In this document: piece after piece, positions 33,508 through 45,700 of the stretch
Layout of the letters: every line of letters begins with the position of its first letter
Numbering within the stretch: the first letter of the stretch is position 1
NCBI GenBank assembly: GCA_949987565.1
Contig: OX465113.1
Location: 8,736,270-8,800,269 of the forward strand
Direction: 5' to 3'
Length of the DNA stretch: 64,000 bases
Source of the DNA: Luidia sarsii
Lineage: Eukaryota; Echinodermata; Asteroidea; Paxillosida; Luidiidae
The notes under the pieces: model-generated
The model's input: the letters and a program-made list of their open reading frames with translations, nothing else
Told to the model about the DNA's origin: nothing
Database searches by the model: none
Made by a program: the position numbers and the translations under genes

Positions 33508-34429
33508 GGACCGTGCAGTAAATATGCATAATTATGTGCATGGCTTTGTATGCGTATAATTTCATGCACCCTCCGATCCCGCTATCGATTTTCGTTGGCA
33601 ACCAGACACCCGGCCTCGCACGAGCGTACGGGCCACCCCTCGCAGGGGCCGGCAACCAGCGGTCTTGGTGATGATGGCGATCTCCATGGGAACCGGCAAC
33701 ACACAATACTTGGACCAAAACAACAAGCCGCCGCTCGTGGCAACCATACCCGTGAGTACAGTTGGGTTAAATAGGGAGCGTACATCGCATGCAGTCTTCG
33801 TTTGGCGAACATTCCTCAATTCTACAGGAGAGCACCAAATCCGACGGTAAGACACTTCTTGTTTTTTTTTTAAATTATTGTTTGGGGGGCTAGATAACTC
33901 AAACGCACGAGTACTGCCACGTGCCACGACGAGGTCGAACGAAGGCTGCAATGCGTCGAAGTCGAAGAATTGCAGAGAAGATAAATGAGAGGGGGGATTA
34001 ATCAGGATTTAAAATCCAGTGGTGAAAACACGGGTTTTCTTCCACCCACTATCTGCCGGGAGGGTTTCCAGAAAACTCGCACAAACTGATCATGAATTTC
34101 TCTTCACCTTGATAGCCAGAAGCGAGATGAAGAGGAGGGGAGGAGGAGGGAAGGGGGAGGAGGAGGATGAGGGGGGATGAGGGAAGGGGAGGAGGAGGAG
34201 TTAGATGGAGGAGGAAGGGGAGGAGGAGAGGGAGTAGGAGGAGGGAGGAGAGGGGAAGTGGGAGGAGAAGGGGAGAAGTAGGTGATGAGGACGTGGAGGG
34301 GGAGGCGAAGCTCAATGTTGCATCGTTGATCGTTCTCATATTTCAATTGCTGTGGAACAGGTTTTGCTCTTAAAATTCTCTGAAATGAGACGGCAAGTGA
34401 GTCAGTCATCTACAGCGATCATGATTTGG
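33508..34429 (+). repeat. Copy A of a duplication flanking an assembly gap
   Basis: From GGACCGTGCAGTAAATATGC to ATGATTTGG immediately before the Ns. It matches 34630-35539 almost base for base, differing by small indels (about 12 bp near 33606) and single bases. Contains a GGAGGAGG block at 34130-34290 and nothing gene-like. 33270-33507 is unique and unrecognised. Confidence 0.9.
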
Positions 34430-34629
34430 NNNNNNNNNNNNNNNNNNNNNNNNNNNNNNNNNNNNNNNNNNNNNNNNNNNNNNNNNNNNNNNNNNNNNNN
34501 NNNNNNNNNNNNNNNNNNNNNNNNNNNNNNNNNNNNNNNNNNNNNNNNNNNNNNNNNNNNNNNNNNNNNNNNNNNNNNNNNNNNNNNNNNNNNNNNNNNN
34601 NNNNNNNNNNNNNNNNNNNNNNNNNNNNN
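34430..34629. other. Assembly gap, 200 N
   Basis: Exactly 200 undetermined bases, a conventional placeholder size. Confidence 0.99.
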
Positions 34630-35539
34630 GGACCGTGCAGTAAATATGCATAATTATGTGCATGGCTTTGTATGCGTATAATTTCATGCACCCTCCGATC
34701 CCGCTATCGATTTTCGTTGGCAACCGTTCGCACGAGCGTACGGGCCACCCCTCGCAGGGGCCGGCAACCAGCGGTCTTGGTGATGATGGCGATCTCCATG
34801 GGAACCGGCAACACACAATGCTTGGACCAAAACAACAAGCCGCCGCTCGGTGGCAACCATACCCGTGAGTACAGTTGGGTTAAATAGGGAGCGCACATCG
34901 CATGCAGTCTTCGTCTGGCGAACATTCCTCAATTCTACCGGAGAGCACCAAATCCGACGGTAAGACACTTCTTGTTTTTTAATAATTATTTTTGGGGGGC
35001 TAGATAACTCAAACGCACGAGTACTGCCACGTGCCACGACGAGGTCGAACGAAGGCTGCAATGCGTCGAAGTCGAAGAATTGCAGAGAAGATAAATGAGA
35101 GGGGGGGTTAATCAGGATTTAAAATCCAGTGGTGAAAACACGGGTTTTCTTCCACCCACTATCTGCCGGAGGGTTTCCAGAAAACTCGCACAAACTGATC
35201 ATGAATTTCTCTTCACCTTGATAGCCAGAAGCGAGATGAAGAGGAGGGGAGGAGGAGGGAAGGGGGAGGAGGAGGATGAGGGGGATGAGGGAAGGGGAGG
35301 AGGAGGAGTTAGATGGAGGAGGAAGGGGAGGAGGAGAGGGAGTAGGAGGAGGGAGGAGAGGGGAAGTGGGAGGAGAAGGGGAGGAGTAGGGGATGAGGAC
35401 GTGGAGGGGGAGGCGAAGCTCAATGTTGCATCGTTGATCGTTCTCATATTTCAATTGCTGTGGAACAGGTTTTGCTCTTAAAATTCTCTGAAATGAGACG
35501 GCAAGTGAGTTCAGTCATCTACAGCCGATCATGATTTGG
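34630..35539 (+). repeat. Copy B of the gap-flanking duplication
   Basis: Begins at the same base as copy A and continues past its end into unique sequence (GTCGTTGGGAGGGC) and then the pyrimidine satellite. Confidence 0.9.
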
Positions 35540-35649
35540 GTCGTTGGGAGGGCACACAACTTGATGCTGATTTATACTTGGTTGCCAACTGGCAGCGCTC
35601 TATGTGTGCTGCTGTAGGCTGTTGTTTTATTTGTTTGCCCTCACTCTGC

Positions 35650-38600
35650 TCAGCTCTGTCCAAATATGTCTGGTCCCCTTCTCTTCCCTTCCCTTGCCTT
35701 CCCTCCACTCCCCTTCCCTTCCCTCCACTCCCCTCGCCTTGTCTTGCCTTCCCTCCCCTTACCTTCCATCCCCTCCCCTCCCCTCCCCTCCCCTCGCCTT
35801 GCCTTGCCTTCCCTTACCTTCCCTCCACGCCCCTTCCCTCCCCTTCCCTCCACTCCCCTTCCCTCCCCTCCCCTCCCCTCTCTTCGCCTTGCATTCCCTT
35901 CCCTTCCCTCCGCTCCCCTCCCCTCCCCTCCCCTCCCCTCCCCTCCCCTCCCCTCCCCTCCCCTCCCCTCCCCTCCGCTCCCCTTCCCTCCACTCCCCCT
36001 CCCCTCCCCTCGCCTTGCCTTGCCTTCTATCCCCTTCCATTCCCTCCCCTCCCCTCCCCTTCCCTTCCCTCCGCTCCCCTCCACTCCCCCCTCCCCTCCC
36101 CTCCCCTCCACTCCCCTCACCTCCCCTCCCCTTCCCTCCCCTTCCCTCCCCTTCCTTCCCATCCCCTCCCCTCCCCTCCCCTCCCCTTCCCTCTACTCCC
36201 CTCCACTCCCCTCCCCTTCCCTCCCCTCCCCTCCCCTCCCCTCCCCTCCCCTCCCCTCCCCTCCCCTCCCCTCCCCTCCCCTCCCCTCCCCTCCCCTCCC
36301 CTCCCCTCCCCTCGAATTGCCTTCCCTCCCCTTCTCTCCGCTCCCCTCCCATTCCCTCCCCTCCCCTCCCCTTCCCTTCCCTCTGCTCCCCTCCACTCCC
36401 CCCCCCTCCCCTCCACTCACCTCACCTCCCCTCCCCTTCCCTCCCCTTCCCTCCCCTCCCCTCCCCTTCCCTTCCCTCTGCTCCCCTCCACTCCCCCCCT
36501 CCCCTCCACTCACCTCACCTCCCCTCCCCTTCCCTCCCCTTCCCTCCCATCCCCTCCCCTTCCCTCCACTCCCCTCCACTCCCCTCCCCTCCCCTCCCCT
36601 CCCCTCCCCTCCCCTCCCCTCCCCTTCTCTCCACTCCCCTCCCCTCCCCTCCACTCCCCTCCCCTTCCCTCCGCTCCCCTCCGCTCCCCTCCCCTCCACT
36701 CCCCTCCCCTCCCCTTCCCTCCACTCCCCTCCTCTCCCCTCCCCGCCACTCCCCTCCCCTTTCCTCCACTCCCCTCCCCTCCCCTCCCCTCCCCTCCACT
36801 CCCCTCCCCTCCCCTTCCCTCCGCTCCCCTCCCCTTCCCTCCACTCCCCTTCCCTTCCCTCCTCCCCTTGCCTTCCCTCCACTCCCCTCACCTCCCCTTG
36901 ACTTCCCTCCCCTCCCCTCCCCTCGCCATGCCTTCCCTCCACTCCCCTTCCCTCCCCTTGCCCTGCCTTCCCTCCCCTTCCCTCCACTCCCCATCCCTCC
37001 CTTTCCCTTCCCTCCTCTCCCCATCCCTCCCCTCCCTTTCCATCCCTCCCCTTACCTTCCCATCCCTTCCTACCCTTCCCTACCCCTCCCTTCCCATCCC
37101 TTCCCTTTCCTACCCTTCCCATCCCATCCCTTCCCTTCCCATCCCCCTTCCCTCCCCTCCCCTTCTTATCCCTTCCCATCCCTTCCCTCCCCTTCCCATC
37201 TCTTCCCTACCCTTCCCTTCCATACCCTTCCCATCCCTTCCCTTTCCTACCCTTCCCATCCCATCCCTTCCCTTCCCATCCCCCTTCCCTCCCTTCCCTT
37301 CTTATCCCTTCCCATCCCTTCCCTCCCCTTCCCATCTCTTCCCTACCCTTCCCTTCCATACCCTTCCCATCCCCCCTTCCCACCCCATCCCTTTCCTACC
37401 CTTCCCTTCCCTACCCCTCCCTTCCCATCCCTTTCCTTCCCTTCCCTTCCCTTCCCTTCCCATCCCTTCCCTTTCCTTCCATTCCCATCCCTTCTCATCC
37501 CTTCCCTACCCTTCCCGCCCCTTCCCTTCTTATCCCTTCCCACCCCTTCCCTCCCCTTCCCGTCTCTTCCCTACCCTTCCCTTCCATACCCTTCCCTTCC
37601 CTACCCTACCCTTCCATCTTCCCTACTCCCCTCTACTACCATCCCTTCCCTCCACTCCCCCTCCCCTCCCCTCGCCTTGCCTTGCCTTCTATCCCCTTCC
37701 ATTCCCTCCACTCCCCTCGCCTTGCCTTCCCTCCCCTTCCCTCCACTCCCCTCCCCTCCCCTCCCCTCCCCTCCCCTCCCCTTCCCTCCACTCCCCCTCC
37801 CCTCCCCTCGCCTCCCCTCGCCTCCCCTCGAATTGCCTTCCCTCCCCTTCCCTCCACTCCCCTTCCCTCCCCTCCCCTTCCCTCCACTCCCGCTCCCCTC
37901 CCCTCGCCTTGCCTTGCCTTCTATCCCCTTCCATTCCCTCCACTCCCCTCGCCTTGCCTTCCCTCCCCTTCCCTCCACTCCCCTTCCCTCCCCTCCCCTC
38001 CCCTCCGCTCCCCTTCCCTCCAATCCCCCTCCCCTCCCCTCCCCTCGCCTTGCCTTCCCTCCCCTTCCCTCCACTCCCCTTCCCTCCCCTCCCCTCCCCT
38101 CCCCTCCCCTCGAATTGCCTTCCCTCCCCTTCTCTCCGCTCCCCTCCCATTCCCTCCCCTCCCCTTCCCTTCCCTCCGCTCCCCTCCACTCCCCCCTCCC
38201 CTCCCCTCCACTCCCCTCACCTCCCCTCCCCTTCCCTCCCCTTCCCTCCCCTTCCCTCCCCTTCCTTCCCATCCCCTCCCCTCCCCTCCCCTCCCCTCCC
38301 CTTCCCTCCACTCCCCTCCACTCCCCTCCCCTTCCCTCCCCTCCCCTCCCCTCCCCTCCCCTCCCCTCCCCTCCCCTCCCCTCCCCTCCCCTCTCCTCCC
38401 CTCCCCTCCCCTCCCCTCCCCTCCCCTCCCCTTCTCTCCGCTCCCCTCCCATTCCCTCCCCTCCCCTCCCCTTCCCTTCCCTCCGCTCCCCTCCACTCCC
38501 CCTCCCCTCCACTCCCCTCACCTCCCCTCCCCTTCCCTCCCCTTCCCTCCCATCCCCTCCCCTTCCCTCCACTCCACTCCCCTCCCCTCCCCTCCCCTCC

Positions 38601-41600
38601 CCTCCCCTTCCCTCCACTCCCCTCCCCTCCCCTCCACTCCCCTCCCCTTCCCTCCGCTCCACTCCCCTCCCCTCCCCTCCCCTTCGCTCCGCTCCCCTCC
38701 CCTTCCCTCCCCTCCCCTTCCCTTCCCTCCTCCCCTTGCCTTCCCTCCACTCCCCTCACCTCCCCTTGACTTCCCTCCCCTCCCCTCCCCTCGCCATGCC
38801 TTCCCTCCACTCCCCTTCCCTCCCCTCCCCTCCCCTCCCCTTCCCTCCACTCCCCTCCCCTCCCCTCCACTCCCCTCCCCTTCCCTCCGCTCCACTCCCC
38901 TCCCCTCCCCTCCCCTTCGCTCCGCTCCCCTCCCCTCCCCTCCCCTCCCCTCCCCTCCCCTCCCCTCCCCTCCCCTCCCCTCCCCTCCCCTCCCCTCCCC
39001 TCTCCTCCCCTCCCCTCCCCTCCCCTCCCCTCCCCTCCCCTTCTCTCCGCTCCCCTCCCATTCCCTCCCCTCCCCTCCCCTTCCCTTCCCTCCGCTCCCC
39101 TCCACTCCCCCTCCCCTCCACTCCCCTCACCTCCCCTCCCCTTCCCTCCCCTTCCCTCCCATCCCCTCCCCTTCCCTCCACTCCACTCCCCTCCCCTCCC
39201 CTCCCCTCCCCTCCCCTTCCCTCCACTCCCCTCCCCTCCCCTCCACTCCCCTCCCCTTCCCTCCGCTCCACTCCCCTCCCCTCCCCTCCCCTTCGCTCCG
39301 CTCCCCTCCCCTTCCCTCCCCTCCCCTTCCCTTCCCTCCTCCCCTTGCCTTCCCTCCACTCCCCTCACCTCCCCTTGACTTCCCTCCCCTCCCCTCCCCT
39401 TGCCATGCCTTCCCTCCACTCCCCTTCCCTCCCCTCCCCTCCCCTCCCCTTCCCTCCACTCCCCTCCCCTCCCCTCCACTCCCCTCCCCTTCCCTCCGCT
39501 CCACTCCCCTCCCCTCCCCTCCCCTTCGCTCCGCTCCCCTCCCCTCCCCTCCCCTCCCCTCCCCTCCCCTCCCCTCCCCTCCCCTCCCCTCCCCTCCCCT
39601 CCCCTCCCCTCCCCTCCCCTCCCCTCCCCTCCCCTCCCCTCCCCTCCCCTCCCCTCGAATTGCCTTCCCTCCCCTTCTCTCCGCTCCCCTCCCATTCCCT
39701 CCCCTCCCCTCCCCTTCCCTTCCCTCTGCTCCCCTCCACTCCCCCCCTCCCCTCCACTCACCTCACCTCCCCTCCCCTTCCCTCCCCTTCCCTCCCATCC
39801 CCTCCCCTTCCCTCCACTCCCCTCCACTCCCCTCCCCTCCCCTCCCCTCCCCTCCCCTCCCCTTCTCTCCACTCCCCTCCCCTCCCCTCCACTCCCCTCC
39901 CCTTCCCTCCGCTCCCCTCCGCTCCCCTCCCCTCCACTCCCCTCCCCTCCCCTTCCCTCCACTCCCCTCCTCTCCCCTCCCCGCCACTCCCCTCCCCTTC
40001 CCTCCACTCCCCTCCCCTCCCCTCCACTCCCCTCCCCTCCCCTTCCCTCCGCTCCCCTCCCCTTCCCTCCACTCCCCTTCCCTTCCCTCCTCCCCTTGCC
40101 TTCCCTCCACTCCCCTCACCTCCCCTTGACTTCCCTCCCCTCCCCTCCCCTCGCCATGCCTTCCCTCCACTCCCCTTCCCTCCCCTTGCCCTGCCTTCCC
40201 TCCCCTTCCCTCCACTCCCCATCCCTCCCTTTCCCTTCCCTCCTCTCCCCATCCCTCCCCTCCCTTTCCATCCCTCCCCTTACCTTCCCATCCCTTTCCT
40301 ACCCTTCCCTACCCCTCCCTTCCCATCCCTTCCCTTTCCTACCCTTCCCATCCCATCCCTTCCCTTCCCATCCCCCTTCCCTCCCCTCCCCTTCTTATCC
40401 CTTCCCATCCCTTCCCTCCCCTTCCCATCTCTTCCCTACCTTTCCCTTCCATACACTTCCCATCCCTTCCCTTTCCTACCCTTCCCATCCCATCCCTTCC
40501 CTTCCCATCCCCCTTCCCTCCCCTTCCCTTCTTATCCCTTCCCTCCCCTTCCCATCTCTTCCCTACCCTTCCCTTCCATACCCTTCCCATCCCCCCTTCC
40601 CATCCCATCCCTTTCCTACCCTTCCCTTCCCTACCCCTCCCTTCCCATCCCTTTCCTTCCCTTCCCTTCCCTTCCCTTCCCATCCCTTCCCTTTCCTTCC
40701 ATTCCCATCCCTTCCCATCCCTTCCCATCCCTTCCCTACCCTTCCCGCCCCTTTCCTTCTTATCCCTTTCCACCCCTTCCCTCCCCTTCCCATCTCTTCC
40801 CTACCCTTCCCTTCCATACCCTTCCCTTCCCTACCCTACCCTTCCATCTTCCCTACTCCCCTCTACTACCATCCCTTCCCATCCCTTTCCTACCCTTCCC
40901 TACCCCTCCCTTCCCATCCCTTCCCTTTCCTACCCTTCCCATCCCATCCCTTCCCTTCCCATCCCCATTCCCTCCCCTTCCCTCCCATCCCCTCCCCTTC
41001 CCTCCACTCCACTCCCCTTCCCTCCACTCCCCTCCCCTCCCCTTCCCTCCACTCCCCTCCCCTCCCCTCCACTCCCCTCCCCTTCCCTCCGCTCCACTCC
41101 CCTCCCCTCCCCTCCCCTCCCCTTCCCTCCGCTCCCCTCCCCTTCCCTCCCCTCCCCTTCCCTTCCCTCCTCCCCTTGCCTTCCCTCCACTCCCCTCACC
41201 TCCCCTTGACTTCCCTCCCCTCCCCTCCCCTCGCCATGCCTTCCCTCCACTCCCCTTCCCTCCCCTTGCCCTGCCTTCCCTCCCCTTCCCTCCACTCCCC
41301 ATCCCTCCCTTTCCCTTCCCTCCTCTCCCCATCCCTCCCCTCCCTTTCCATCCCTCCCCTTACCTTCCCATCCCTTTCCTACCCTTCCCTACCCCTCCCT
41401 TCCCATCCCTTCCCTTTCCTACCCTTCCCATCCCATCCCATCCCTTCCCTTCCCATCCCCCTTCCCTCCCCTCCCCTTCTTATCCCTTCCCATCCCTTCC
41501 CTCCCCTTCCCATCTCTTCCCTACCCTTCCCTTCCATACACTTCCCATCCCTTCCCTTTCCTACCCTTCCCATCCCATCCCTTCCCTTCCCATCCCCCTT

Positions 41601-42670
41601 CCCTCCCCTTCCCTTCTTATCCCTTCCCTCCCCTTCCCATCTCTTCCCTACCCTTCCCTTCCATACCCTTCCCATCCCCCCTTCCCATCCCATCCCTTTC
41701 CTACCCTTCCCTTCCCTACCCCTCCCTTCCCATCCCTTTCCTTCCCTTCCCTTCCCTTCCCTTCCCATCCCTTCCCTTTCCTTCCATTCCCATCCCTTCC
41801 CATCCCTTCCCTACCCTTCCCGCCCCTTTCCTTCTTATCCCTTTCCACCCCTTCCCTCCCCTTCCCATCTCTTCCCTACCCTTCCCTTCCATACCCTTCC
41901 CTTCCCTACCCTACCCTTCCATCTTCCCTACTCCCCTCTACTACCATCCCTTCCCATCCCTTTCCTACCCTTCCCTACCCCTCCCTTCCCATCCCTTCCC
42001 TTTCCTACCCTTCCCATCCCATCCCTTCCCTTCCCATCCCCATTCCCTCCCCTTCCCTTCTTATCCCTTCCCATCCCTTCCCTCCCCTTCCCATCTCTTC
42101 CCTACCCTTCCCTTCCATACCCTTCCCATCCCCCCTTCCCATCCCGTCCCTTTCCTACCCTTCCCTTCCCTACCCCTCCCTTCCCCTCCCTTTCCTTCCC
42201 TTCCCTTCCCATCCCATCCCTTCCCTTTCCTTCCATTCCCATCCCTTCCCATCCCTTCCCATCCCTTCCCTACCCTTCCCGCCCCTTCCCTTCTTATCCC
42301 TTCCCACCCCTTCCCTCCCCTTCCCATCTCTTCCCTACCCTTCCCTTCCCTACCCTTCCCATCCCTTCCCTTTCCTTCCATTCCCATCCCTTCCCATCCC
42401 TTCCCTACCCTTCCCGCCCCTTCCCTTCTTATCCCTTCCCACCCCTTCCCTCCCCTTCCCATCTCTTCCCTACCCTTCCCTTCCCTACCCTTCCCTTCCC
42501 TACCCTTCCCATCCCTTCCCTTTCCTTCCATTCCCATCCCTTCCCATCCCTTCCCTACCCTTCCCGCCCCTTCCCTTCTTATCCCTTCCCACCCCTTCCC
42601 TCCCCTTCCCATCTCTTCCCTACCCTTCCCTTCCCTACCCTACCCTTCCATCTTCCCTACTCCCCTCTAC
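35650..42670 (+). repeat. 7-kb polypyrimidine satellite (CCCCT / CCCTTCC families)
   Basis: The plus strand is almost wholly C and T. One class is CCCCT-rich (about 35650-36900 and 37640-40250); the other is CCCTTCCCATCC-like (about 37020-37620, 40260-40860, 41340-42660). Sparse A and G mark longer repeated blocks: CTTGCCTTCCCTCCACTCCC with a CTTGACTTCC/CGCCATGCC follow-on recurs near 36865, 38735, 39340, 40095 and 41175. Absence of purines removes stop codons, so frames of more than 1000 codons appear by composition only. Confidence 0.95.
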
Positions 42671-42777
42671 TACCAATCGTACCGAAAATACATTAATGTT
42701 TAATCATTATTGTATCCACCAGATTATTATTTCAATAACGTGAGGTGGAAACAAGGAAGGAGCGAGTGACTTCAAAC

Positions 42778-45700
42778 ATGGACCGGGCCACTCGCAAGAA
42801 GTTGTTGGACTCCAAGACGCGGGAGCTCCTCGACGTCATGGACGCGGAGAAACTCTCGCGAGACCTGAGCGAGCGGGGAGGCATCAGCGAGGACATACGG
42901 GACCTGATCGTGCGGCAGAAAACGGCCAAGGAGCGGTCGGCCAAGCTCCTGGCCGTACTCAAGACCCTGAGCGCCGAGAAGTACGAGCTCTTCTGCCGTC
43001 TGCTGGCGGACGAGGGCCACGCCGCGCTGGCCAAGCAGCTGACTAAGACGAAGGAGGAGGAGGAGGACCGGCCCGGCACCAACAGCAACTGCAAGTCCAC
43101 GACCCGCGCCAACGGTAAGCGCAACTGGCATTGTATTTCTCCCCCTCCCGGCCCTCCAACTGGGACTCAAGACCCAAGACTCAAGACTGCTTTTCCTGAT
43201 GCTTGATTCAGGCAGGTCGGCCTTGAAATGTTTTCATCAGGCATCGGGCAAAGCACTATAATTATACTAGGCACTCACTAGTGCACTCACCGTCCAGCAG
43301 GGCAACCCTCGTTGAATTACATTCTTCTCAACGCAAACGCCATGTTATATCATGACACTAAAATGAAGAATAGCTGACTATTGTTCGATTTCGAGCTGGC
43401 AAACTCACTATACGCAGCAATAATTGCTGATCATGTGAGTGATCCATTTAATTCTATTCTTACTCTCCCTGATGATTCGATATCAGATATGAGTGTACTG
43501 GGCATATAATCCCTCGGTCACCGTATAGTAATGCTGTCCGTCTAAGCCGTGAGAAAATGTGGATGAAGCGTCTTCGGACTATTAAACCACATGGTCTCAA
43601 GTCTCAACATCCACTAACACCATGCAGCTTTCTGATAATCCCTCTTTTGTGTTCACTCCTCCACTTCTCTCTTTGATCTGTGCCCTTCCTTACTCCTTGC
43701 CCTTCCCTTTGATCTCTCCCTACCAGCTTTACTATTTGTCTTTTATTTCTCATCCGTGTCCTATTGTGTCTCCGTGTCTCTTCCCCCTCTAGCGCTTTGT
43801 TTTGCTTTGCCGGAACTTCTTTGTTGGCAGTCTGCTTAAAAGGCTAATGCTTAAAAGAACTCGTGCCCGACTCCAGTCTTTATCGCACAGACTACATGTA
43901 TAACTGAGCCCGACTCGAAGCTTCGGGTGCCCGCGGCTCGTAACCGGACTCACGGTACGGTAATTGATGATTGGGACTCAGTTTCAGACATCACTCCGGT
44001 CTTTGTGACTCGTGCCGGACACCAGTCTTATATGTGACTCAAGACTCGGACTCAAGTCTTTTCCCACCCGGCACGGACTCGGTCTCGGGTGACGACAGCG
44101 GATAACTCGGACCCACGACTTGTTAAAAAAACACACACACGATACCTTGCGATATTGGTCTTTGCGACATTGGTGGACGCTGAATTAAACTGCAATAATT
44201 GATTGGCAGGTGGCGGCTTTGAAAGAACCGCATTAGAGTCACGTGACAGACAGGTTTTGCTAGCAGAGGTAAATTAATCATTGCCGTGCAGTGGAGGCAA
44301 CGTATTCACCCCTTTTTTGGTTTGAATTAAACCAGTAAAATAAATTCAATGAAGGTTTGCCACGCTCGACATAATAAGCACTCACTGCAAAGTGCTTTTC
44401 CTGATGCTTGATGAAAAAAAATCAGGCGGGTCGGCCTTGAAATGTTTTTATCAGTCATCGAGCAAAGCACTATATACTAGGCACTCACCGTGCACTAGTG
44501 CATTATTCCGTCCAGCAGGGCAACTCTCGTTGAATTACATTCTTCTCAACGCAAACGCCATGTTATATCATGACACTAAAATGAAGAATAGCTGACTATT
44601 GTTCGATTTCGAGCTGGCAAACTCACTATACGCAGCAATAATTGTTGATCATGTGAGTGATCCATTTAATTCTATTTTTACTCTCCCTGATCATTCGATA
44701 TCAGATATGAGTGTACTTGGCATATAATCCCTCGGTCACCGTATAGTAATGCTGTCCGTCTTAGCCGTGAGAAAATGTGGATGAAGCGTCTTCGGACTAT
44801 TCAACCACATGGTCTCAACATCCAGGAGGGTAATGACTAACACCATGCAGCTTTCTGATAATCCTTCTTTTGTGCTCACTCCTTCACACTTCTCTCTTTG
44901 ATCTTCCCCCTCTTCTCACTAATCCCTACCCTACTCCTTGCCCTTCCCTTTGATCTCTCCCTACCAGCTTTACTCTTTGTCCTTTGTTTCTCATCCGTGT
45001 CCTATTCACTATCTTCACCCTTCCTTCGTGTACATGTATCTGTTTTTTGCTTGTCACTCTGCCTTTGAGAAAGGTCCTGCTAGGATCGAAACGTCAGGCC
45101 CACTAAATTTTAAGATTTGCATTTTGGTAATTTTAGTCAGTAAGCAACATTTTTGTATATCACTCTAATTCTATTCTTAAAGTGATATACACAAATGTTG
45201 CCAACTGCTTACTGTCTAAAATTACCAAAATGCAAAACTTAGAATCTCAAAGGCAGAGTCTGCCTTTGAGAAAGGTCCTGCTAGGATCGAAACGTCAGGC
45301 CCACTAAATTTTATAATTCTATTCTTGTTAAAAACCTAAAAGAAAAAAACCCTCCAACTCCACCCACCCCCAAAAAAATCCAAGATGAATGAGTGCTTTT
45401 TGGATCCCGCTTTCGAGAGTCTTCCTTTGGCAAAAACAGGAAGTGCACCACCCTGGATAATTGGTGAAGCAGTTTGCGTTGCCAAGGTGATTGATCAACA
45501 GGGAGGATGTGTTGCGTAGTACATGCAAGATACTGCGTAAGCAAATCAGGGGTTTCGTCCTTTTGATACTTCTATTATTATCTTCCAGTATTTATGAGGT
45601 GTACATGTATCTGTTTTGTGTCCTTGTCACTCCGCCTTTGAGAAAGGTCCTGCTAGGATCGAAACGTCAGGGCCACTTAATTTTTGAGATTTGCATATTG

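Noticed and set aside
35536..42743. Open frames of 1077, 2379 and 1098 codons in the pyrimidine block
   Set aside because: All codons are Pro/Ser/Leu/Phe/His from C/T-only DNA; stops are absent by composition. No start context, no domain, and antisense frames are equally open.
42745..42777. Upstream GTG start extending the CARD protein by 11 residues
   Set aside because: A eukaryotic gene is expected to use the ATG at 42778, which has a good context.
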